Below the pieces are notes generated by a model. The model did no database searches, was not told where the DNA came from, and saw only the letters and a program-made list of their open reading frames with translations. Positions 42,851 to 52,440 of a stretch of DNA of 64,000 nucleotides are shown here, piece by piece; within the stretch, counting starts at the first letter, position 1, and every line of letters begins with the position of its first letter. The position numbers and the translations under genes were made by a program. The stretch comes from Herbivorax alkaliphila. Lineage in GTDB: Bacteria > Bacillota > Clostridia > Acetivibrionales > Acetivibrionaceae. The DNA lies in the NCBI RefSeq assembly GCF_030848475.1, contig NZ_JAVDDS010000006.1, forward strand, positions 1 through 64,000, given 5' to 3'.

Positions 42851-44602
42851 ATGGAAAAGGTAAACATTACTATAGATACCCGAAAGTTGCAAGTGCCAGC
42901 TAATTATACTATTTTAGAAGCTGCAAGATATGCCAATGTAGAGATACCTACTCTTTGCTACTTAAAAGACATGAATGAAATTGGTGCTTGTAGAATGTGT
43001 GTAGTGGAAGTTAAGGGTGCAAGAAGTTTACAGGCGGCATGTGTGTATCCAGTTTCAGAAGGATTAGAAATTTATACACAGTCTCCTGCAGTAAGGGAAG
43101 CTAGAAAAGTTACGCTAGAACTTATTTTATCAAATCATGATAAAAAATGTTTAACCTGTGTAAGGAGCAGAAATTGTGAACTTCAAAAATTAGCTGAAGA
43201 CCTTAATATTAAGGATATTAGATTTGAGGGAGAAAGTAGTGATTATGATCTTGATGATTTTTCTCCATCAGTTGTTAGGGATCCAAACAAATGTATTCTG
43301 TGTAGACGTTGTGTAAGCATGTGTAAAAATGTTCAACAAGTTTCTGTGATAGATACCAATGAAAGAGGATTTAAGACAATAGTATCTTCAGCATTTGATA
43401 AGTCACTTAATGAGGTTCCTTGTACCATGTGTGGACAGTGTATAAATGTATGTCCAGTTGGAGCTCTTAGAGAAAAAGATGGTACAGAAAGTGTGTGGGA
43501 TGCCTTGGCTAATCCAGATATGCATGTTGTAGTTCAGACAGCACCAGCAGTAAGGGTTGCACTTGGAGAAGAGTTCGGATTACCTATAGGGTCTAGGGTT
43601 ACAACCAATATGGTTGCATCTTTAAGGCGTCTAGGGTTTGACAAAGTGTTTGATACTGATACGGCAGCTGACTTGACTATAATGGAAGAGGGAACAGAAT
43701 TAATTGATAGAATTAAAAATGGAGGGAAATTGCCGCTAATAACATCCTGTAGCCCTGGATGGATTAAGTTTTGTGAACACAATTACCCTGAGTTTTTAGA
43801 TAATCTTTCAAGCTGTAAATCACCTCATGAAATGTTTGGAGCAGTTTTGAAAACTTATTATGCAGAAAAAATGGGGGTTAATCCTTCTAAAGTTTTTGTA
43901 GTATCAATTATGCCGTGTACAGCAAAGAAATTTGAAGCTCAAAGACCAGAACTTTCTTCAAATGGATATACTGATGTTGATGTAGTTTTAACTACAAGAG
44001 AGCTTGCAAAAATGATAAAAGAGGCTGGAATTGACTTTATAGACCTTCCGGAAAGACATTTTGATAATCCTATGGGAGAAGCTACAGGTGCTGGTGTTAT
44101 TTTTGGTGCTACAGGTGGCGTTATGGAAGCGGCTCTTAGAACTGTAGCTGAAGTTTTAACAGGTGAATCGGTTGAAAATGTTGAATACAACCAGGTAAGA
44201 GGTGTAGATGGAATTAAAGAAGCTACTATTGAAATAGCAGATCTTAAACTAAAAGCTGCTGTTGTACATGGTCTAGGCAATGCAAGAAAGTTGCTTGACA
44301 AAATTAAAGCTGGTGAGGCAGAATATCATTTTGTTGAGATAATGGCATGTCCAGGAGGATGTGTTAACGGAGGAGGACAGCCTATACAGCCTTCTAATGT
44401 AAGAAGTTGGGTTGACTTAAGGGCTGAAAGAGCTAAGGCAATATATGAAGAAGACAAAAATCTTCCTATTAGAAAATCTCATGAAAATCCTAAGATAAAA
44501 ATGCTATATGATGAATTTTTAGGTAAGCCTGGAAGCCACAAGGCACATGAGCTTTTGCACACACATTATAGCAAAAGAGAAAACTATCCCTTAGATGACT
44601 AG
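42851..44602 (+). CDS. hydA: [FeFe]-hydrogenase catalytic subunit HydA
   Basis: A 583-residue catalytic subunit. An N-terminal [2Fe-2S] domain (CYLKDMNEIGACRMC), the His-ligated cluster (HDKKCLTCVRSRNC) and two 4Fe-4S motifs (CILCRRCVSMC, CTMCGQCINVCP) feed the H-cluster. L1 is ITSCSPGWI, L2 IMPCTAKKFE and L3 IMACPGGCVNGGG. All are canonical, unlike the HsfB-like protein at 34375. Length and domain order fit the M3-type subunit of the trimeric NADH/ferredoxin enzyme. Confidence 0.95.
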   Translation: MEKVNITIDTRKLQVPANYTILEAARYANVEIPTLCYLKDMNEIGACRMCVVEVKGARSLQAACVYPVSEGLEIYTQSPAVREARKVTLELILSNHDKKCLTCVRSRNCELQKLAEDLNIKDIRFEGESSDYDLDDFSPSVVRDPNKCILCRRCVSMCKNVQQVSVIDTNERGFKTIVSSAFDKSLNEVPCTMCGQCINVCPVGALREKDGTESVWDALANPDMHVVVQTAPAVRVALGEEFGLPIGSRVTTNMVASLRRLGFDKVFDTDTAADLTIMEEGTELIDRIKNGGKLPLITSCSPGWIKFCEHNYPEFLDNLSSCKSPHEMFGAVLKTYYAEKMGVNPSKVFVVSIMPCTAKKFEAQRPELSSNGYTDVDVVLTTRELAKMIKEAGIDFIDLPERHFDNPMGEATGAGVIFGATGGVMEAALRTVAEVLTGESVENVEYNQVRGVDGIKEATIEIADLKLKAAVVHGLGNARKLLDKIKAGEAEYHFVEIMACPGGCVNGGGQPIQPSNVRSWVDLRAERAKAIYEEDKNLPIRKSHENPKIKMLYDEFLGKPGSHKAHELLHTHYSKRENYPLDD

Positions 44603-44670
44603 GGTTTTGGACTCATTAAGACAGTTTTGTAGTATTTGTGTTTTGGTTTAAAATAAGTATAGATTTTTTA

Positions 44671-44697
44671 AAGTGGGGTTTTACTCCACTTTTTTTG
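44671..44697 (+). terminator. Terminator of the HydABC operon
   Basis: AAGTGGGGT pairs with ACTCCACTT (one G-U) and is followed by a run of T. Confidence 0.9.
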
Positions 44698-44737
44698 TTT
44701 ATTTAAATTAAAAAAAGTGATAATATATATTAATATA

Positions 44738-44768
44738 TGGGTGTATATAATTAAAATGATATGCACCC
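44738..44768 (+). promoter_or_regulatory. Hairpin upstream of an ABC exporter operon
   Basis: GGGTGTATAT pairs with ATATGCACCC around a 10-base loop. No T run follows; its role (operator or leader structure) is open. Confidence 0.4.
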
Positions 44769-44805
44769 TTAACATATAGACTAAATATTTTAAGGGGACA
44801 ATATT

Positions 44806-45528
44806 ATGCTAGATATAAAAAATCTTTCTAAAAGTTATAACAAAGGATTAATAAAAGCAGTGGATTCTGTAAGCTTTAATGTCAAACGTGGTGAGATATT
44901 TGGATTTTTAGGCCCAAATGGAGCTGGAAAAACAACTACAATAAAAATGATTATAGGCCTTGTGAATCCAGATAGTGGAAGTGTTTTGATAAATGGATTT
45001 GATAACAGTAAAGATGCTATAGAGGCAAAAAAAAGAATTGGTTATGTGCCGGACAATCCAGATATTTATGACAAGCTTACAGGAATAGAATATCTTAATT
45101 TTATGTCAGATGTCTATGGAATATCTTCAGATTCAAGAAGAGAAAGAATAGAGCATTTTTTAAAAATGTTTAATTTAGAGGATGCGGCTACAGACATAAT
45201 TAAAAGTTATTCCCATGGAATGAAACAAAAAATGGTTTTAACAGGTGCACTTATTCACAATCCTGACTTATGGGTTTTAGATGAGCCAATGGTTGGTTTA
45301 GACCCTAAATCTTCTCATCTTTTAAAAGAATTAATGAGAGAGCATTGTGATAAAGGTAATTCTGTTTTTCTTTCTACACATGTATTGGAAGTTGCTGAAA
45401 AACTCTGTGACAGAATAGCTATAATAAAAGAAGGGAAGCTTATAGCAATTGGAACTCTGGAACAGTTAAGAAAGGGAGATGTTGGGAATAGTCTTGAAAA
45501 TATTTTTTTGGAGTTGACCGAAAGATGA
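44806..45528 (+). CDS. ABC transporter ATP-binding protein
   Basis: A 240-residue ABC-2-type ATPase: Walker A GPNGAGKTT, signature YSHGMKQKMVL, Walker B WVLDEPMVGLDP, switch LSTHVLEVAEKLCDR. It pairs with the large permease that overlaps its stop (ATGA). The substrate is unknown; homologues are often annotated as antibiotic or Na+ exporters. Confidence 0.9.
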   Translation: MLDIKNLSKSYNKGLIKAVDSVSFNVKRGEIFGFLGPNGAGKTTTIKMIIGLVNPDSGSVLINGFDNSKDAIEAKKRIGYVPDNPDIYDKLTGIEYLNFMSDVYGISSDSRRERIEHFLKMFNLEDAATDIIKSYSHGMKQKMVLTGALIHNPDLWVLDEPMVGLDPKSSHLLKELMREHCDKGNSVFLSTHVLEVAEKLCDRIAIIKEGKLIAIGTLEQLRKGDVGNSLENIFLELTER

Positions 45529-47198
45529 AAATGTTTCTAAAATTGATTAAAACAAACCTTAATGTAACCTTTGGATTATCAACTTTAAAATACAGGTTTA
45601 CAAAAGAAAAAAAGAAATTATGGGAACCCATATTAACTTTAATTGGAGTATTTCTAGGGATTGGAAGCATGTTTTTACTGTTTACGCTGTTTATGTTGGG
45701 TACATATATTAAGTTGAAAGAACAGGGACAACCAGAAACAATTCTTGCAATAGCTTTTTTGGGAAGTAGTTTCTTTTTATTGTTTTTTGGAGTTTTTCAT
45801 ATAATATCAGCATTTTATTTTTCAAAGGATTTAGAATTTCTAATTTCTTTGCCTTTAAAGCCATATCAGATTATTGGAAGTAAATTCATAACAATTATGT
45901 TCAATGAATATGTTATTGCACTTCCCATGGTTATACCGGCCATTGCAATTTACGGAATAGGAATGAATATGAATATACTTTATTGGCTAAAGGCTTTTTT
46001 GAGTATTTTAATTATGCCAATTATCCCCCTTGTTTTGTCCGCAATAATTGTAATAGTTTTAATGAGATTTATAAATATAAAAAAGGGTAAAGATGTTATA
46101 ATTGTAATTATGAGTTTTGTAAGTTTATTAGTTGGGCTTGGCGCAAATTTTTATATACAAAAACTATTAAGAGGAAATGGTTCTGAGATTGAAGACGTTG
46201 CACAGATTCCAGTCTGGCTTATTGATATGATAGGAAGACGTTTCCCACCTGCACTATGGGCTACCTATGGTATTACAAAAGAAAGTTTAGCAGGTCTGGG
46301 ATATTTTTTGCTTTTTGTTTGCCTGTCTATTTTAATGTTTATGTTTATGCTGTGGATGGGAAACAAATTCTTTTATAAAGGATTTTATTCAGGGCAGGGA
46401 GAAGGATCAAAAAAGAAAAAACTTACGAATAGCAAAAGAAGGCATTTTAAAAATTCAAGCGTATTAGTCTCTCTGTTTAAAAGAGAATGGAAATTAATGT
46501 TTAGATCCCCTGTTTTCATGATGAACGGTTTTGCAGGAATTATTATTATGCCTGTAATGTTTGTAATGACAATACTTACGCAAAGTGAAGGTTCAATGGG
46601 AAGGTTAATTGAGATGACACAGGAACCTAGCGTTGGTATTTATGTTTCTATTGGGGGATTAGCTGTGATGGTTTTGACTTCAAGCATGAATATTGTCTCT
46701 TCAACTGCCCTATCAAGGGAAGGCCAGAGTTTTTGGATATCTAAAATTATACCTGTATCACCTGCATATCAGATAATGGCAAAGTTTATGCATGGACTTG
46801 CAGTATCATGTATAGGTATTTTGATAATAGGAGTTCTAATGGTGGCTTTTTTAAATGTATCTATATTAAAACTACCAGTTTTATTTCTTTTAGCATTAAT
46901 CAATTGTGCCATAATAATAATTATAAATTTGATTATTGATTTGGTTCATCCAAAACTAAATTGGACAAATCCCCATGAGGCTGTTAAAACTAATTTAAAT
47001 GGCTTGTTCGGACTAATTGTATCAATGTGTTTTTTAGGTGCAATGGGGTTTTTCTTCATAACTATGATTGTCTTTTTTAAATCTGATGAATGGTTAATTT
47101 ATACTACTTTATTTATTATAGATGTAGCGGTACTTGTTCCTGGTATTTTTATATTATTAAAGATATCCAAAGAAAGATACAAAAACATAGAAATATAG
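45525..47198 (+). CDS. Large ABC-2-like permease
   Basis: A 557-residue membrane protein with about 12 hydrophobic segments, twice the size of a usual ABC-2 permease, as in the YhaP/putative 'ABC transporter permease protein' family of Firmicutes. The cytoplasmic middle portion is basic (GEGSKKKKLTNSKRRHFKN). LISLPLKPYQIIGSKF is the family's conserved N-terminal stretch. Probably one chain replaces two permease subunits. Confidence 0.82.
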   Translation: MKMFLKLIKTNLNVTFGLSTLKYRFTKEKKKLWEPILTLIGVFLGIGSMFLLFTLFMLGTYIKLKEQGQPETILAIAFLGSSFFLLFFGVFHIISAFYFSKDLEFLISLPLKPYQIIGSKFITIMFNEYVIALPMVIPAIAIYGIGMNMNILYWLKAFLSILIMPIIPLVLSAIIVIVLMRFINIKKGKDVIIVIMSFVSLLVGLGANFYIQKLLRGNGSEIEDVAQIPVWLIDMIGRRFPPALWATYGITKESLAGLGYFLLFVCLSILMFMFMLWMGNKFFYKGFYSGQGEGSKKKKLTNSKRRHFKNSSVLVSLFKREWKLMFRSPVFMMNGFAGIIIMPVMFVMTILTQSEGSMGRLIEMTQEPSVGIYVSIGGLAVMVLTSSMNIVSSTALSREGQSFWISKIIPVSPAYQIMAKFMHGLAVSCIGILIIGVLMVAFLNVSILKLPVLFLLALINCAIIIIINLIIDLVHPKLNWTNPHEAVKTNLNGLFGLIVSMCFLGAMGFFFITMIVFFKSDEWLIYTTLFIIDVAVLVPGIFILLKISKERYKNIEI

Positions 47199-47227
47199 AG
47201 GTAAACAGATTTAAATTGTCGCTATAC

Positions 47228-47259
47228 TTCAATATCTAAATTTTTATTAAATATTGAAG
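47228..47259 (+). terminator. Possible terminator after ABC permease
   Basis: CTTCAATAT pairs with ATATTGAAG around an AT loop 30 bases after the permease stop; there is no real U-tract. Confidence 0.4.
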
Positions 47260-47361
47260 TTATGCTGTAATTGTATTAATATTATAATATGAGATGGTGC
47301 TTTCTATACTTTTTATTAAATTGTCATAGAATGATTTTACCGTTATTAAGGGGGAGAAAAA

Positions 47362-49827
47362 ATGTTTAAAAAAATTGTAATGATGTTTATTTGTGTGTTT
47401 TTACTTGTATCTTCTATGTCTAATGCTGTATTAGGAGAAAATGCAAGTGGGGCACCTAAGGAAGAGGATTTTTCATTAACTATTCCGACAGGTATAATTG
47501 GAGATATTAATGGAGATAACAAAATTGATTCTACAGACCTTGCACTATTAAAAAGATACATATTAGAAATCATTCCGGGATTCCCCGTAGGGGATGGTTT
47601 GAAGGCAGAAAATTTATGGGTAGCTGATTTAAACGGTGATGGAGTGATTGATTCAACTGATTATGCTTTGTTAAAACAATATGTCCTCTATGATATAGAT
47701 GAATTTCCAAAGGAAAACAAAAATGATTATATACAGGTTGAGTGTGGTCTATCACATACAGTTGCATTAAGGTATGATGGGACTGTTTGGATTTGGGGAG
47801 ACAACACTAATAGAAAACTGGGGATAAATGAAGGAACAAGTATAACTAGGCCTTTTAATGTCAGTCAGCTTGAAGATATAGTTTATGTTTCAACTGGTGA
47901 TGAGCATTCTCTTGCATTAAGAAAAGATGGCTCCGTATGGGGCTGGGGAAGAAATGTTGACAATCAGTTAGGTGACGGAACAACTATAACAAGGAGAGCT
48001 CCTGTAAAGGTTAATGAATTAGAAGAGATAAAAGCTATAGCTGCAGGGGGGAGTTTTTCTGTTGCTTTAAAAAATGATGGTACAGTATGGACATGGGGTA
48101 ACAACAGCAGTGGACAACTTGGAGATGGTACAACTGCAAAAAAAGATGCTCCCGTAAAGGTCGAGGGACTAGATGAAGTAAAGAAAATAGCAGTGGGTCA
48201 TGACCATGTATTGGCTCTCAAAGAGGATAGGACAGTTTGGGCTTGGGGCTCAAGTGCCTTTGGACAACTGGGAAATGGATCTAGAGATCTATCTTCTATT
48301 CCTGTAAAAGTAGATGATATTACTGGTGTAAAAGCCATTTCTGCAGGAAAAAATGTATCTGCAGCTTTAAAAGATGATGGAACACTGTGGATGTGGGGAA
48401 GTAATGAGGCAGGAATGATGGGGGATGATTCAAAGTCTTTTTATGATGTTCCTGAAAAATATGAACAATTGGAAGGCATTAGAAAAGTTGATATAGCAAA
48501 ATCATATATAGCGATATTAAAAAATAATGGTACAGTATGGACATGGGGAAATAACCAAACGGGTGTTCTGGGGAATGGAAGTATTGAAGCCAGCAACATT
48601 CCTTCTGAGGTAGAGGGAGTGTCACCTGTTAGAGATTTGTCAGCTGGAAAAGAACACATGGCTGTAGTAAAATATGATGGAACTTTGTGGAGCTGGGGAT
48701 ATAATAAATACGGTCAAATGGGCAATGGAAGTGGAGACTTTATAAGTGAACCTGTAAGCATACCTAATGCATCAAAAATCACAAAAGTAGAAACAGGACT
48801 AAGACATGTAATAGCACTTGATGAAGAGGGTGATTTATGGGGATGGGGAGACAATTCAAGTCTCCAGCTAATAGATAGTACTGATTCAGACATAGTAAAT
48901 ACTCCTTATAAAGTTGAAAGTGAGTCAGAAATTGTTGATGTTATTACAGGTCAAAGTCGTACTGCGGTAATCAGGAAGGATGGAACTGTAATGCTTTATG
49001 CAGCTATTAGTACATCAAATACGCAAATTACACCTTTAGAAATTGACATTTTTAAAGATTATGAAACGATAGGTATTGGAGACAAACATATAGTTGGAAT
49101 TGGTGAGGATCAAAAGGTATATTCTTCTGGAAACAATTATTGGGGGCAGTTAGGAAATGGCTCTAAAGGTCATCACAACATTTTTGAAGATAATTTTGAT
49201 TTGGCTGTAGAAGCAGACGGGTTAGAAGATATAATCGATATATCTGTAGGTAAAGACCATACAATAGCTTTAAAAGAAGACGGAACGGTATGGGCTTGGG
49301 GAGTAAATTTTAATGGTGAGCTGGGTAATGGACGAACTGCTACCACTGGATTACTTCCTGAACAGGTGCTTGATATAGAAGACGTTGTTGCAATATCTTC
49401 TGGAATGTATCATGTATTGGCATTAAAAGAGGATGGAACAGTATGGGGCTGGGGTAGAAACAGTTCAGGCCAACTTGGAGACGGTACAACTACAGCTAGA
49501 GTAAGGACTCCTGTTCAAGTAGAAAATCTCGAAAATGTAGTTAATATAGAAGCAGGAAGAAATCATTCAATAGCCATAAAAGAAGATGGAACAGTATGGA
49601 TGTGGGGAGATAATGGACATGGTCAATTAGGAGATGGAACTAGTGAAAATAGGTTGCTTCCTGCAGAAAATGAAGAGTTAAAAGGTGCAAAAGAAGTATC
49701 AGGTGGTGGGGAGTTTACAATAGTTCTAAAAGAGGATGGAACTCTACTTGGTATGGGTAATAACAGTTTTTTCACTTTGGCTAAAGAAAATACAGATGTA
49801 GTACTTAAGCCAGTTAAAGCAGATTAA
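47362..49827 (+). CDS. Secreted dockerin protein with 14 RCC1 repeats
   Basis: An 821-residue exported protein. A signal peptide (about 1-25) is followed by a type I dockerin at about residues 47-110: GDINGDNKIDSTDLALLKRY and ADLNGDGVIDSTDYALLK are the two Ca-binding repeats, both with Ser-Thr at the cohesin-recognition positions. The rest is 14 RCC1-type repeats of about 50 residues, most with a DGTVW-WG-N--GQLG core; the eighth, ninth and fourteenth are degenerate. Fourteen equals two seven-bladed propellers. No catalytic domain is visible, so it may be a binding or scaffold-associated component of a cellulosome. The dockerin being N-terminal is uncommon. Confidence 0.92.
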   Translation: MFKKIVMMFICVFLLVSSMSNAVLGENASGAPKEEDFSLTIPTGIIGDINGDNKIDSTDLALLKRYILEIIPGFPVGDGLKAENLWVADLNGDGVIDSTDYALLKQYVLYDIDEFPKENKNDYIQVECGLSHTVALRYDGTVWIWGDNTNRKLGINEGTSITRPFNVSQLEDIVYVSTGDEHSLALRKDGSVWGWGRNVDNQLGDGTTITRRAPVKVNELEEIKAIAAGGSFSVALKNDGTVWTWGNNSSGQLGDGTTAKKDAPVKVEGLDEVKKIAVGHDHVLALKEDRTVWAWGSSAFGQLGNGSRDLSSIPVKVDDITGVKAISAGKNVSAALKDDGTLWMWGSNEAGMMGDDSKSFYDVPEKYEQLEGIRKVDIAKSYIAILKNNGTVWTWGNNQTGVLGNGSIEASNIPSEVEGVSPVRDLSAGKEHMAVVKYDGTLWSWGYNKYGQMGNGSGDFISEPVSIPNASKITKVETGLRHVIALDEEGDLWGWGDNSSLQLIDSTDSDIVNTPYKVESESEIVDVITGQSRTAVIRKDGTVMLYAAISTSNTQITPLEIDIFKDYETIGIGDKHIVGIGEDQKVYSSGNNYWGQLGNGSKGHHNIFEDNFDLAVEADGLEDIIDISVGKDHTIALKEDGTVWAWGVNFNGELGNGRTATTGLLPEQVLDIEDVVAISSGMYHVLALKEDGTVWGWGRNSSGQLGDGTTTARVRTPVQVENLENVVNIEAGRNHSIAIKEDGTVWMWGDNGHGQLGDGTSENRLLPAENEELKGAKEVSGGGEFTIVLKEDGTLLGMGNNSFFTLAKENTDVVLKPVKAD

Positions 49828-49875
49828 GCTTTTAGGCACATGTATATATACTCTAAATGTTTGATTCATAAAAAA

Positions 49876-49918
49876 CTAGCTGCAAAGGCAATTGATTAGC
49901 CTTGCAGCTAGCTTTTTT
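49876..49918. terminator. Bidirectional terminator between convergent genes
   Basis: CTAGCTGCAAAGGC pairs with GCCTTGCAGCTAG (one bulge). T runs follow on both strands, serving the dockerin gene (+) and pflB (-). Confidence 0.88.
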
Positions 49919-49938
49919 AATGCCCAACCTTCACCCAG

Positions 49939-52170
49939 TTACATTGCACCGTGAAAGGTTCGAGCTATAACTTCAGATTGTTGTTTTGGAGTTAGCCTTA
50001 TAAAGTTAACTGCATAGCCTGAAACCCTTATAGTAAGCTGTGGATAATTGTATGGATCCTTCATTGCCCTTTCAAGTACAACCTTTTCAAGTACGTTAAT
50101 GTTGATATGATGGCCTCTTTGGGCGAAGTAGCCATCTAACAATGCCACAAGATTATTGATTCTTGAATCTGTATCTCTTCCCAATGAACGAGGCACAAGG
50201 GTCATTGTGAGAGATATTCCATCTTTACAGTATTCATATGGAATTTTTGCAACTGAATTTAAAGCGGCCAAGGCACCTAATTTGTCTCTTCCATGCATTG
50301 GATTTGCACCTGGTGCAAAAGCATCACCTATTTTTCTTCCATCAGGAGTAGATCCTGTTTTCTTACCATAAACAACATTTGATGTTATAGTGAGAATTGA
50401 AAGAGTGTGCTTTGAATTTCTATAAGTTGAGCACTTTCTTAATTCTGTATAAAAGTTTCGTACTATATCAATTGCAATGTTGTCAACTCTATCATCGGCA
50501 TTGCCAAATTGAGGATAGTCGCCTTTAATTTCAAAGTCAGTTATAAGACCTCTTTCATCCCGTATCGCTTTAACATAAGTGTATTTAATAGCACTTAATG
50601 AGTCTGCAAGAACAGAAAGACCTGCTACACCAAAAGCCATAAATCTTTCAACTTCTGTATCGTGAAGTGCCATCATAAGTCTTTCATATGCATATTTGTC
50701 ATGCATGTAGTGGATAACATTCATTGTATTTACGTATAATTTAGCAAGCCATTTTTGGAGTTGTTTAAATCTGGTTAAAACTTTGTTGTAATCTAAATAC
50801 TCATCTGGATAAGGCTCCATTTCAGGAGCAACCTGTTCACCTGTTACTTCATCCTTGCCACCATTTAAGGCCAGAAGCAGAAGCTTAGGAAGATTACAAC
50901 GTGCCCCAAAATACTGCATGTCTTTTCCTGTACCCATGGCAGATACACAGCAGGAAATACTGTAATCATCGTTAAAGTTAGTTCTCATAAGATCATCATT
51001 TTCATACTGAATTGCACTTGTAACCATAGAAACCTTGGCACAAAACTTTTTAAAACTTTGTGGAAGTCTGTGGGACCATAGTATTGTAATGTTTGGCTCA
51101 GGAGCAGGGCCTAAGTTAAACAGAGTTTGAAGAAAACGAAATGAAGTTTTGGTAACCATATGTCTTCCGTCCTCACACATTCCACCTATAGATTCGGTTA
51201 TCCATACTGGATCACCTGCAAATAGTTCATTATAGTCGGGAGTTCTAAGATGTCTTATCATTCTTAATTTTATAACAAATTGATCAATTAACTCTTGTGC
51301 GCCCACTTCAGAGAGAGTTCCTTCATGTAGATCCCTTTCTATATATATGTCAAAAAAAGTACTTACTCTTCCAAGTGAATTTGCAGCACCGTTAGTTTCT
51401 TTTATTGAGCCAAGAAAGGCAAAATATGTCCATTGAACAGCCTCCAAAGCATTTTTGGCAGGTTTTGAAATATTATATCCGTATTCTTTAGCCATTTGAG
51501 CAAGTTCTTTTAAAGCATTTATTTGTTCAAAGACCTCTTCTCTTAACCGGATTACTTCTTCAGACATATCCATATCAAGAAGTTTGGTTAAATCCTCTTG
51601 CTTTTCGCTTACAAGTTTGTCAGTGCCGTAAAGGGCAACTCTTCTGTAATCTCCAATAATTCGACCCCGCCCATAAGCATCAGGAAGACCTGTAATAACG
51701 CCACATCTTCTTGCCAGTTTCATGTCATCTGTATAGGCACTAAAAACACCATCATTATGTGTTTTTCGATACTTATTAAAAACTTCATCAATTTTAGGAG
51801 AAAGCTTGTAATTGTATTTTTCGCAGGACTGCTTTGCCATTCTGATACCACCAAAAGGGATAATAGCTCTTTTTAGCGGACTGTCTGTCTGAAGTCCTTT
51901 AATCACCTCATATTTTTTATCAATATATCCTGGTGGATGACTGGCAATACCAGAAATTGTGTCAGTGTCAATATTTAGAACACCGTCTTTTGAATGTTCC
52001 TCTCTAAGAAGCCTTTTACACTTGCTCCATAATTTTTTTGTTTTTATACTTGCCTTAACTAAAAAATTCTCAGAATCATCATAAGGAGTATAGTTTTTTA
52101 CTATAAAATCACGTACATCAATACTTTCCTGCCACATGCCGGATGTGAAATTTCTCCATGCTTCAAACAT
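49939..52170 (-). CDS. pflB: Pyruvate formate-lyase
   Basis: A 743-residue glycyl-radical enzyme that splits pyruvate with CoA into acetyl-CoA and formate. The adjacent active-site cysteines are in [14 protein letters not shown], and the glycyl-radical loop is RVSGYAVNF near the C-terminus. ATG 52170 follows AAGGAGG; an upstream in-frame ATG at 52206 has no ribosome site. The activating enzyme gene pflA is not in the window. A ZTP riboswitch precedes the gene (52271-52375). Formate supplies one-carbon units, linking the enzyme to purine synthesis. Confidence 0.96.
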   Translation of the reverse strand: MFEAWRNFTSGMWQESIDVRDFIVKNYTPYDDSENFLVKASIKTKKLWSKCKRLLREEHSKDGVLNIDTDTISGIASHPPGYIDKKYEVIKGLQTDSPLKRAIIPFGGIRMAKQSCEKYNYKLSPKIDEVFNKYRKTHNDGVFSAYTDDMKLARRCGVITGLPDAYGRGRIIGDYRRVALYGTDKLVSEKQEDLTKLLDMDMSEEVIRLREEVFEQINALKELAQMAKEYGYNISKPAKNALEAVQWTYFAFLGSIKETNGAANSLGRVSTFFDIYIERDLHEGTLSEVGAQELIDQFVIKLRMIRHLRTPDYNELFAGDPVWITESIGGMCEDGRHMVTKTSFRFLQTLFNLGPAPEPNITILWSHRLPQSFKKFCAKVSMVTSAIQYENDDLMRTNFNDDYSISCCVSAMGTGKDMQYFGARCNLPKLLLLALNGGKDEVTGEQVAPEMEPYPDEYLDYNKVLTRFKQLQKWLAKLYVNTMNVIHYMHDKYAYERLMMALHDTEVERFMAFGVAGLSVLADSLSAIKYTYVKAIRDERGLITDFEIKGDYPQFGNADDRVDNIAIDIVRNFYTELRKCSTYRNSKHTLSILTITSNVVYGKKTGSTPDGRKIGDAFAPGANPMHGRDKLGALAALNSVAKIPYEYCKDGISLTMTLVPRSLGRDTDSRINNLVALLDGYFAQRGHHININVLEKVVLERAMKDPYNYPQLTIRVSGYAVNFIRLTPKQQSEVIARTFHGAM

Positions 52171-52239
52171 AATATACCTCCTTCCAAAGCCCTTAAAGGA
52201 AAACACAGGGGTGTTTCCACCGAGTTCTGTAATAGTACT

Positions 52240-52270
52240 TTAGTTACTTGAAGTCTATTAAAAGACTTCA
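52240..52270 (-). other. Second hairpin in the pflB leader
   Basis: On the minus strand GAAGTC and GACTTC pair (loop TTTTAATA) directly after the riboswitch terminator. It may block or help structure the read-through transcript. Confidence 0.4.
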
Positions 52271-52375
52271 AAATAAAAGACCACCTGAGCACTATCAAAT
52301 GCCCAGGCGGTCGGCAACTTTAAAATCATACTCCATGTGGTAAACTCCACTTCCGCCAGTTGTATGATTTAAATT
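52271..52375 (-). promoter_or_regulatory. ZTP riboswitch (pfl motif) with intrinsic terminator
   Basis: On the minus strand ATCATAC/GTATGAT form P1 around AACTGGCG and a hairpin GTGGAGTTTACCAC. A linker leads to GCCGACCGCCTGGGC, the hallmark 3' part of the ZTP/pfl aptamer. GACCGCCTGGGC then pairs with GCTCAGGTGGTC (52279-52290) followed by TTTTATTTT, an intrinsic terminator sharing the aptamer's 3' strand. ZTP/ZMP (10-formyl-THF shortage) would stabilise the aptamer and allow pflB transcription. Confidence 0.9.
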
Positions 52376-52397
52376 ATTAATTTTTAACTGTGATTAA

Positions 52398-52426
52398 ATT
52401 ATATCACATATTAAGCCTAAATGCAA
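52398..52426 (-). promoter_or_regulatory. Promoter of the pflB leader
   Basis: On the minus strand TTGCAT (52426-52421), 17 bases, TATAAT (52403-52398), just upstream of the ZTP aptamer. Confidence 0.7.
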
Positions 52427-52440
52427 TTAATGCAGATTAA

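Noticed and set aside
52207-52440. T-box or SAM riboswitch upstream of pflB
   Set aside because: Sequence matches the pfl/ZTP motif (CCGACCGCCTGGGC) and lacks T-box or SAM signatures.
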